NCBI GenBank assembly: GCA_024690635.1
Contig: JAILOW010000029.1
Span: forward strand, 1-21,081
Direction of reading: 5' to 3'
Source of the DNA: Butyrivibrio sp.
GTDB taxonomy: Bacteria; Bacillota_A; Clostridia; Lachnospirales; Lachnospiraceae
DNA: 21,081 nt
The notes under the pieces were generated by a model. It saw nothing but the letters and a program-made list of their open reading frames with translations, had not been told where the DNA came from and did not search any database. Positions within the stretch are counted from its first letter, which is position 1. Every line of letters begins with the position of its first letter. The position numbers and the translations under genes were made by a program. Below, one piece after another: positions 10,501-14,932 of this stretch.

Positions 10501-12423
10501 GTGACCATCAACGGAAAAGAGTTTGAAAAGGGTGTTTATAACTTCAATGCAAATTCAGGAAACAGACTGGTAACAGACAACTGGTTTGGCTATGAGGTTA
10601 CAGCTCACTTTACAAAGGGCAGCAATACAGTAGTGGTAACAGGTGCTTCGGATAAGGGAACAGTAGCTCTTGACTATATCGAGTACTGCGAGCTGTCCAA
10701 GGCTATTGCACCTAATCCTGGGCCTGAAGAAGATCCTGAAGCAGGTGAGTACGGCGAAGTTCTTCCCGAGGATATCCCTGATGATGGAGTGATCCCTGAG
10801 GGAATCTGGCTTGGCGGAGTAAAGAACCTTACCTACGACGGCAAGAAGCAGACTCAGAACTTCAGAGTATATGACGGCAAGAAGAGACTTGTACTCAAGA
10901 CAGATTACACAGTTTCCTACAAGAATAATCAGAAGGCTTATGTCATTGCCAATCCTGAGAACCTTACAAAGACTGATACCAAATATGCACCTTCCATCGT
11001 ACTTACGATGAAGGGCAACTACAGCGGCAAGAAGACGGCATACTTCTCCATCAATCCTCTTTCAATTGCCGACAATACAGCATTTAAACCTTACATGAAA
11101 AAGTCCGGAAAGACCTACAAGCCGGCACTTACATGGAATGGAAAAGAGCTGAAGGTAAAGACTGATTACACAGTAGTAACAGAGGGAGACCTTGTAACAT
11201 TTACAGGAAAGGGCAACTTTACGGGAGAAAGAGTTCTTGATAAGAGCCTGCCTGTGAGCGCAGCAAAGAAGATCTCCATGAGCAAGGTTAAGGTTACCTC
11301 CATACCTGTTCAGTACTACACAGGATCTGCATATACCGCATCAACACTTAAGGCAAAAGACGGAAAGACACCGCTTGAGCTGGTACTTACCTACAATAAG
11401 GTAAAGCTTACCGAGAATGTGGACTACAAGGTGGTTAAGGTCCTTAATTCCGCAAACGTCGGAAAAGCAACCATCGTCCTGGAAGGTCTTGGTGCAGGTG
11501 GAACAGAGGGTGCCAATGCAAACAGCTTTGTTGGCGAAAGAAGGATCACCTTCACAATTAAGGCATATCCTATGACAGGAAGTCTCGTAAGGGTAACAGA
11601 TACCGACGGTGAGGAAGATCTTTCTGCTGAATATAAAAAGGCAGGAGCAAAGCCTTCACTGAAAGTAAGATTTGGAGACACTCTTCTTAAGGAAGGCAGG
11701 GACTACACCCTGAAGTATGCAAACAACACCAAGTATCCTACTACCAAGGCAAAGGTTACCATCACAGGTAAAGGAAACTTTGCAGGTAAGGTTACAAAGG
11801 GCTTTGCGGTTACAAAGCGTCTTTTCTCCGAATATAACGGAATTCAGGTAGTTACAACGGATAAGGCTTATTCCAAGAAGGCCGGTCAGTACGCTACAAC
11901 CGTTAAGATATTTGACTATGACGGAAAACTTCTGAAAGCCGGAACCGACTACGAGAAGAAGATAGTTTATCTGATGAACGGTCAGGAGCTTAACAAGAAG
12001 TCTCATCCTCAGGCAGGCGATGTGATCACCGTCCGTGTAACAGGAAGAGGCGGATATACAAACGACACCATAGAGACAACCTACAAGATCCTGGCAGCAG
12101 GTGCAACCACCGACATCAGTAAGGCGACCATAACTATCAGGAATCAGAAATATGATAAGGGTAATCCTGTATACATCACTTCTCAGGATCAGCTTGCAAA
12201 GGCTGTTATCGGCAAGAAGAAAACAGTTATCACCCTTAGTACTGATGACGGCCAGACAGGCGACTTTATGGTAGTTCCCGGAAGCTATGTAAGCAACAGG
12301 AACAAAGGAACAGCCAAGGTAACCTTCATGGGCGTAGGTGATTACAGCGGAACCAAGACCGTTAAGTTCAAGATCGGAACCAGATCAATCCTCGATATTT
12401 GGTTTGGCTGGCTCGGAAAATAA
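4552..12423 (+). CDS. Giant secreted multidomain glycosidase with three GH43 modules
   Basis: 2,623 residues with RBS AAAGGGG upstream; a signal peptide (cleavage near AYA-A, 28/29) precedes an acidic D/E/S linker (about 33-125). Domains in order: LamG/DUF1080-like jelly roll (about 142-327); GH43 propeller 1 (about 339-630; candidate base D349, D452, acid E513); two Ig-like modules (about 637-827); GH43-like propeller 2 resembling the Bt3655 group (about 831-1159; D884, D1010, possible acid E1073); LamG-like (about 1175-1377); CBM6/35-like (about 1384-1516); Ig-like (to about 1602); GH43 propeller 3 resembling exo-arabinofuranosidases (about 1604-1914; D1615, D1724, E1786, H1851); CBM6-like (about 1918-2047); acidic Pro linker; six YDG/MBG-like repeats (about 2085-2612). 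The family is well supported. Activity on arabinan or arabinoxylan side chains is inferred. No LPXTG or SLH is seen; the tail is RSILDIWFGWLGK. Monocistronic, with no transporter or regulator beside it. Confidence 0.9.
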   Translation: MRRSSKIHAIILAAAIALQTVAAPTAYAAEIMGDPAETVLVGTADDQELPDQGEEPEEQGETEDEQNENETEGDGEEGDEEGTGDENEGAGEDDGENEDAADEASSESSSEDDEAELEEDETEKLTQSILGERGTAVEGRGEILWNVDMSDLSDFDLYTGPNEGVWSAEDGAFRIDGGNGNKAISKQQDFTDFVFEADVTVEKQASTGDTSSAQGGILFRASNGTNRVSDGYYGYYLCLNAKAQEMVLGRSSGNNWNQIATKKMKIEYGQSYHLTVTCAGSHITCYADYNGSNYAKLYINDSTHSQGGIGMRNWISHTSYRNLVVSEYTEETLSENSSYTNPLMNHCADPDVLYHGGTYFLYPTNAGDDSQGIKVYTSTDLVHWTDQGYAFSKGDGWGTGEFWAPDIIERDGVFYMYYVANEQICVATSTSPMGPFKQEVNAPMDASEKNIDAHIFYDEASGKYYIYYVRFTSGNVIWGAELSDDMMSIKKDTLKEIVRADQGWDQDMANVNEGPFMLVHDGRYYLTYSGSHFQSINYGSAYAVSDAPLGDFVKYDYNPIMKSNSTVHGTGHHGIVESPDGSELFMVYHSHHDLNSTEPRQLCIDRIHFTEDADGNTVLEVKGPTITPQALPSGAVDVANYIECPELDEVKAAEDASAADIMAALPAEASIVTSKGLYTAELTWDVLNDADITGEVVTASGSVVLPGEVENLGDLDLSVTCTVYLGDAKLKEKLAKIMQDITIPGKDAVRGNITLIEEKDGAEFTWESDNEEVISSQKVTQDNYYDIPAGVVKRGSTDQTVTLTVTGNLEGVTLSKEIEVKVLAKTEVSTDYEGYLYAHFKEIPGQKGQQDIFYGISDDGLNWTALNDNEAVLKSDVGDKATRDPFIIRSAEGDRFFLIATDQDIYKYGDSVAWDKLSTQGSTALTIWESSDLIHWENERNVDVAGSIGAGCAWAPEAVYDDATGEYLVFWASKLAEDNFARQYTFVSRTRDFYTFTEPELFNDFGSNIDTSVLHEGNNYYRLTKIESDMYVRLDKAVGHPRAYGDQVTQKNIGSLTFNVVGGNYSYIENTAEGCLESFKGNYEGGTLFKFNDRDEWCIMLDEYGGAKRGYIPFVTSDLDETNSIRVLGEEDYAAQEGCKHGVILPVTKSEYDALMAEYGVSKGSFAELEKSQEPVAVYDFETVDGNKAVPATGTDLGLVFNGEAQVKEAEGADGTKSNALYLNGSEGSYGEFTSGIFDGADELTLSFDVKAENAAADSMAVSLGSSEKRYLFARIIDNDTSAGATASGETGIKSVSSSNYGAFGRWLHADVVVKDHLLSFYVDGISVGTVKGRNISELGSDLSMYLGRSFAGAGAFKGSIDNLRIYNRALTQEELGTADPMQIAIKIEAETGVITGVAKAVSRGDASGGYKVGYIDNTDARITLPLKAPKAGTYRIEIAADGDRGAFPNSSHQYWINGNQSDAQVVEYTKSTSWDVWSLYSIYVDLVEGDNTITITHSGRANSFSELDYIIFHVMEDPEYEICLDGKKADTFDPEKSLVKVDVKSLKKLPKVSVKFKEGTDESFKATVVQASEDRPESYVTVYSEKDPSYIKKYIVRFTGPDNFQNLIVNYGADPFVTYHDGYYYYVRMGRNDKGIWVTKAAELSRIASVEPVCVYMPSGDQPTSELWAPEIHYLDGKWYIYYTAGGGSNHRMRVLESVTDDAQGEYVYKGMITPATERWAIDQTVLKLNGKLYAIWSGWDGFVDGEQRLYIAEMENPYTISGDRVELSRPEYAWETNEHPTINEGPQIATAPDGTVNIIYSASGSWSDTYCLGALTLKKGADPMNKDSWIKATKPVFEKNDNTTLSTGHASFVQSPDGTETYIVYHAIVYPGGGWNARGVRAQRVYWNEDGTPFIGEAADYTDRINTPSGTKKPAYTRLEAEDATLTGLSGSSTYNSSAGGCVYGFTNESRKAEFTFDVAKEGDYMLYLGASADVDNAGLKVTINGKEFEKGVYNFNANSGNRLVTDNWFGYEVTAHFTKGSNTVVVTGASDKGTVALDYIEYCELSKAIAPNPGPEEDPEAGEYGEVLPEDIPDDGVIPEGIWLGGVKNLTYDGKKQTQNFRVYDGKKRLVLKTDYTVSYKNNQKAYVIANPENLTKTDTKYAPSIVLTMKGNYSGKKTAYFSINPLSIADNTAFKPYMKKSGKTYKPALTWNGKELKVKTDYTVVTEGDLVTFTGKGNFTGERVLDKSLPVSAAKKISMSKVKVTSIPVQYYTGSAYTASTLKAKDGKTPLELVLTYNKVKLTENVDYKVVKVLNSANVGKATIVLEGLGAGGTEGANANSFVGERRITFTIKAYPMTGSLVRVTDTDGEEDLSAEYKKAGAKPSLKVRFGDTLLKEGRDYTLKYANNTKYPTTKAKVTITGKGNFAGKVTKGFAVTKRLFSEYNGIQVVTTDKAYSKKAGQYATTVKIFDYDGKLLKAGTDYEKKIVYLMNGQELNKKSHPQAGDVITVRVTGRGGYTNDTIETTYKILAAGATTDISKATITIRNQKYDKGNPVYITSQDQLAKAVIGKKKTVITLSTDDGQTGDFMVVPGSYVSNRNKGTAKVTFMGVGDYSGTKTVKFKIGTRSILDIWFGWLGK
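10804..12387 (+). repeat. YDG/MBG-like protein repeat tail of the giant glycosidase
   Basis: About six diverged units of 65-100 residues recur with the pattern Y(D/T)G, then K(T)DYTVSYKNN, then GKGN(F/Y)(S/A)G and a closing FxI strand. Examples are TDYTVSYKNN and MKGNYSGKK in unit 1, and GRDYTLKYANN and GKGNFAGK in unit 4. The last unit contains VPGSYVSN at residues 2575-2582. The repeats are similar only at protein level, which points to old duplications. The fold is probably Ig-like and structural. Confidence 0.75.
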
Positions 12424-12474
12424 GCTTTTATCACTCTCCTTAATCCCTTCATACATAATGAGGGTGTGCAACAT

Positions 12475-12508
12475 AAAAAGGTACCGGGAAAATTCCCGGT
12501 ACCTTTTT
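12475..12508. terminator. Two-way terminator between convergent genes
   Basis: A perfect 16-bp palindromic stem (AAAAAGGTACCGGGAA at 12475-12490 with its complement at 12493-12508) has T runs on both strands. The drawn stem leaves a two-base loop, so the innermost pairs probably open. It serves the giant glycosidase gene on the plus strand and the aminotransferase gene on the minus strand. Confidence 0.93.
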
Positions 12509-12564
12509 ACTATTCAAATTATATTTCTAAAAAATGCTTCTAAATATTCTGCCTGATGATCTTA

Positions 12565-13755
12565 TTACTTTCCGTAAACTTCCTTAACGAACTTGCGAAG
12601 CTGCACCATAGCTCTTTCAACCTTTTCGGTGTCGATGCAGTAAGCCATTCTAAAGTACCCGGGTGCACCAAAGCCGTCGGCGGGAACAAAGATAAGATCG
12701 TAGTCCTTGGCTTTTTTGCAGAACTCTACGGAGCTCTCCTCAAGAGCCTTGGGCATGATGTAGAAGGTTCCGCCGGGTTTAACAACAGTAAATCCAAGGT
12801 CTGTGAGAGTGCCGTAGATGATGTTCATGTTGGTCTCATAAACCGACAGATCGGAAGTGAGGTCGCAAACCTCTGCAACAGCCTGCTGGATTATGGAAGG
12901 AGGACAGTTGTGTCCTGTTCCTCTTGAGATCTGTCCGCACATGGGAACGATGACATCAGCGCCCTCGCAGGCGGGATTGACGGCGACGTAGCCGATTCTT
13001 TCTCCGGGAAGTGACAGTGACTTGGAGAAAGAATAGCAGCTTAATGTGTTGTCATAGAACTTGGAAACGTAAGGCGCGTCAGCTCCTTTGAATACGATCT
13101 CACGGTAAGGCTCATCCGATAAAAGGAAGATGCTGTGGCCGTATTCTTTTTCTTTTTCAGAAAGGAAAGCGGAAAGCTCCTTAAGTGTATCTGTGGAATA
13201 AGCGATGCCCGAAGGGTTATTTGGCGTATTTATGATAAGCGCCATAACCTTTTCATTCATCAGCTCTTTTAAACTATTGAAGTTGATCTGGAAGGTAGCG
13301 GTATCTGCAGGAACGATGGTGAGCTTGCAGCCTGCGCCTTCTATATAAGGACGGTACTCCGGAAAGAAAGGAGCAAATCCGATAACTTCATCACCGGGCT
13401 CTGTGACTGCGCGGATCGCATGTGCAACGGCGCCTGCAGCACCGGTTGTGGGGAAGATGTGCTCGGGACCGTAGTTCATGCCAAAGCGTCTGTTTAAAGA
13501 TGCAGCAATCTTTTCCTTATATAAAGGATTGCCAAGGCTGGGGGTGTAGCCATGAAGTGTCATGGTGTCCTCTTCCTGAAGAAGCCTTATCATCTCTTTG
13601 GTAAACTCTTTTGGAACCTCAACGCTGGGGTTACCCAAACTGAAGTCAAACACGTTTTCATAACCTATCTCTTTGCCGCGGGCGGTGGCATATTCGCTGA
13701 GCTCGCGGATAACCGACTTTGCGGAAAGCATGTCTTTATAAGTCTTGTTTATCAT
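12565..13755 (-). CDS. PLP-dependent class I/II aminotransferase (aspartate aminotransferase-like)
   Basis: A cytosolic pyridoxal-phosphate enzyme that moves an amino group between an amino acid and a 2-oxo acid. At 396 residues it has the usual fold-type I length. Key features are GYTPSLGNP (69-77), the NTPNNPSG motif (176-183), the cofactor-contacting SDEPY (D214, Y217), the Schiff-base lysine in SFSKSLSLPGERIGY (K245), and the carboxylate-binding Arg in GYFRMAY (R369). The start ATG at 13753-13755 has an ideal GGAGGA ribosome site about four bases upstream. The substrate cannot be read from sequence. Aspartate, alanine or a related amino acid are all possible, and a maltose-regulator-like (MalY/PatB) role is less likely because the signature is of the aspartate aminotransferase type. 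It is a single gene, convergent with the glycosidase gene and divergent from the H1-like gene. Confidence 0.92.
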   Translation of the reverse strand: MINKTYKDMLSAKSVIRELSEYATARGKEIGYENVFDFSLGNPSVEVPKEFTKEMIRLLQEEDTMTLHGYTPSLGNPLYKEKIAASLNRRFGMNYGPEHIFPTTGAAGAVAHAIRAVTEPGDEVIGFAPFFPEYRPYIEGAGCKLTIVPADTATFQINFNSLKELMNEKVMALIINTPNNPSGIAYSTDTLKELSAFLSEKEKEYGHSIFLLSDEPYREIVFKGADAPYVSKFYDNTLSCYSFSKSLSLPGERIGYVAVNPACEGADVIVPMCGQISRGTGHNCPPSIIQQAVAEVCDLTSDLSVYETNMNIIYGTLTDLGFTVVKPGGTFYIMPKALEESSVEFCKKAKDYDLIFVPADGFGAPGYFRMAYCIDTEKVERAMVQLRKFVKEVYGK

Positions 13756-13790
13756 ACTCTTCCTCCATTCTTATTCTAACTTTTCCAAGT

Positions 13791-13799
13791 ATTATAGCA
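13791..13799 (-). promoter_or_regulatory. Extended -10 promoter of the aminotransferase gene
   Basis: On the minus strand the sequence reads TGCTATAAT, a consensus -10 with the TGn extension, ending about 35 bases before the start codon. No strong -35 is found at 16-18 bases, which is acceptable for an extended -10 promoter. Confidence 0.6.
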
Positions 13800-13871
13800 T
13801 GTGAAAAAGAAACTGTGATAAAAAATGTAGTATTTTACTGATGTTCAAGGTCTTAAAAATTTCTAAATGCG

Positions 13872-13900
13872 TTGACACCGCACCTTAAGGGGTGTAAACT
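13872..13900 (+). promoter_or_regulatory. Sigma-A type promoter of the H1-like gene
   Basis: A perfect -35 TTGACA (13872-13877), a 17-base spacer and -10 TAAACT (13895-13900) lie 73 bases before the start codon. The spacer contains the palindrome CCTTAAGG (13883-13890) within CACCTTAAGGGGTG. This could be an operator but may be chance. Confidence 0.75.
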
Positions 13901-13973
13901 ACATTTCGTAAATTACTATTATGTTTTAACGAGCTACATTGAGAAATCGTTATACTGAGGAGGAAAAAGAAAA

Positions 13974-14597
13974 ATGGCTGAAATCAAGAAGGCAGAAGCA
14001 ACTGTTAAGCCTGTAGCAACGATCAAAACACCCGTAGCTGAGGTTAAGGCACCCGAAGTTAAGGCAGCAGCTCCCGTTGTAAAGGCTGAAGAAAAGAAGA
14101 CAGAAGTAAAGAAGGCACCTGCAAAGAAAGCAGCAGCAAAGAAGCCTGCAGCTAAGAAGGCAGCTCCCGCAAAGAAGGCAGCACCTGCAAAGAAAGCTAC
14201 ACCTGCCAAGGCTGAAACAAAGAAAGCAGATGAGAAGAAGGTAGCAGCAAAGAAGCCTGCAGCAAAGAAAGCAGCTCCTGCAAAGAAGGCAGCACCTGCT
14301 AAAAAGGCAGCTCCCGCAAAGAAGGCTACAGCAGCAAAGAAGCCTGCAGCTAAGAAGGCACCTGCAAAGAAAGCAGCTCCTAAGGCAGCAGCTACAAAGA
14401 CCAACATCGTACTTCAGGTTGGCGCAAACAGCATCTCTTACGAGACACTCATGGAAAATTCCAGAAACAATTTCCAGTACGAAAAAGGCGGCAATGTTGA
14501 TGAAATCAAAAAGCTCAGCATCTACGTAAAGCCTGAAGAGAACGCTGCATACTACGTTGTTAACGATAAGGTTCAGGGCAGAATCGGACTCTTCTGA
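13974..14597 (+). CDS. Histone H1-like Lys/Ala/Pro-rich protein with small C-terminal domain (DUF6465-like)
   Basis: The first ~140 of 207 residues are almost only Lys, Ala, Pro, Glu, Val and Thr. They are dominated by AAKKPAAKK and AAPAKK repeats like the tails of eukaryotic linker histone H1 and of bacterial H1-like proteins, which bind DNA by charge. Residues ~142-207 form a compact domain of different composition (NIVLQVGANSISYETLM, then IKKLSIYVKPEENAAYYVV) ending GRIGLF. This matches my memory of the Lachnospiraceae domain DUF6465, an assignment made without a search. The leading ~35 residues are less basic (V, E, P rich). The start ATG has GAGGAGG at 13957-13963. A near-consensus promoter and own terminator mark it as a single, probably well expressed gene. 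Nucleoid or DNA/RNA binding is an inference; nothing shows sequence-specific binding. Confidence 0.85.
   Translation: MAEIKKAEATVKPVATIKTPVAEVKAPEVKAAAPVVKAEEKKTEVKKAPAKKAAAKKPAAKKAAPAKKAAPAKKATPAKAETKKADEKKVAAKKPAAKKAAPAKKAAPAKKAAPAKKATAAKKPAAKKAPAKKAAPKAAATKTNIVLQVGANSISYETLMENSRNNFQYEKGGNVDEIKKLSIYVKPEENAAYYVVNDKVQGRIGLF
14115..14390 (+). repeat. Lys/Ala/Pro-coding internal repeats of the H1-like gene
   Basis: DNA coding for AAKKPAAKK and AAPAKK units repeats many times. A 30-base stretch at 14133-14162 recurs exactly at 14331-14360, and a close variant begins near 14245. Such identity at DNA level suggests recent expansion or contraction by slippage or recombination. Confidence 0.9.
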
Positions 14598-14625
14598 TAA
14601 AACTCTTGCATATATTTTGAGATTT

Positions 14626-14661
14626 AAAGCGCTTCGGCATTTTAGCTGGAGCGCTTTTTTT
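14626..14661 (+). terminator. Rho-independent terminator of the H1-like gene
   Basis: AAAGCGCT (14626-14633) pairs with AGCGCTTT (14650-14657), with a second inner pairing CGGC/GCTG. A run of seven Ts covers 14655-14661. Confidence 0.9.
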
Positions 14662-14670
14662 CATTAATGC

Positions 14671-14809
14671 AGACCGATAAAGAGTATAAAGATCTCGGGC
14701 ACGCTTTCGCTCTACCTTGCTGGCAGCGGTGCATAGGATGTTAAAAAACAACATCCAAGCACCGGCCGCTCGCTAAGGCCCTTCGATTCTTTATACTCTT
14801 TATCGGTCT
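14671..14809. repeat. 139-bp complex palindrome with perfect 22-bp terminal inverted repeats
   Basis: The arms 14671-14692 and 14788-14809 are exact reverse complements (outer end AGACCGATAAAG). Inside, further nested pairings are seen: GGG 14697-14699 with CCC 14779-14781; CCTTGC 14715-14720 with GCTAAGG 14772-14778 (one bulge); GGC 14722-14724 with GCC 14765-14767; CGGTGC 14727-14732 with GCACCG 14759-14764; and a tip hairpin GGATGTT 14736-14742 with AACATCC 14750-14756 and a 7-base loop. About 15 bases (14700-14714) are unpaired on one side. No target duplication, T tract or coding capacity is evident. It may be a MITE-like or interspersed palindromic repeat, or a structured RNA. It begins ten bases after the terminator of the H1-like gene. 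Confidence 0.85.
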
Positions 14810-14845
14810 TTACTTTATGGTAATAATCACCGTAGCTTAAACTTA

Positions 14846-14904
14846 GTTCTTTATATGAAAAATATAATAGATTTTTTGTAGGACCATACTGTATAATAAA
14901 GAAC
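14846..14904 (+). promoter_or_regulatory. Promoter region with inverted repeat before the transglutaminase-like gene
   Basis: TATAAT at 14892-14897 is a consensus -10, though no good -35 is found at 16-18 bases. A second TATAAT at 14863-14868 also lacks a -35. The 9-bp perfect inverted repeat GTTCTTTAT (14846-14854) and ATAAAGAAC (14896-14904) overlaps the first -10, so a repressor could act there. Confidence 0.4.
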
Positions 14905-14932
14905 ACGTGATTTTTCAAAAGAAGAGGTTTTT

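Noticed and set aside
12124..12423. LPXTG-type or SLH wall anchor at the end of the glycosidase
   Set aside because: The tail ends DIWFGWLGK with no LPXTG-like motif followed by a hydrophobic helix and basic tail. No SLH repeat is seen.
12338..12556. Small plus-strand frame across the end of the glycosidase gene
   Set aside because: It overlaps the glycosidase coding sequence, runs through the two-way terminator, and has no RBS or recognisable domain.
12565..13755. Functional link between the aminotransferase and the surface proteins
   Set aside because: The gene is transcribed alone in the opposite direction with its own promoter and terminator. Adjacency alone does not support a shared pathway.
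13934..14407. Minus-strand open frame rich in Ala, Phe and Gly opposite the H1-like gene, resembling a membrane protein
   Set aside because: It is the mirror of the AAG/GCA-rich repeats on the plus strand. There is no plausible start context, and the plus frame has a promoter, RBS and terminator.
14671..14809. tRNA, riboswitch or integron attC site for the complex palindrome
   Set aside because: It has no cloverleaf or CCA-type end, no recognisable riboswitch core, and no RYYYAAC-type attC core sites. The fully symmetric outer arms fit a repeat element better.
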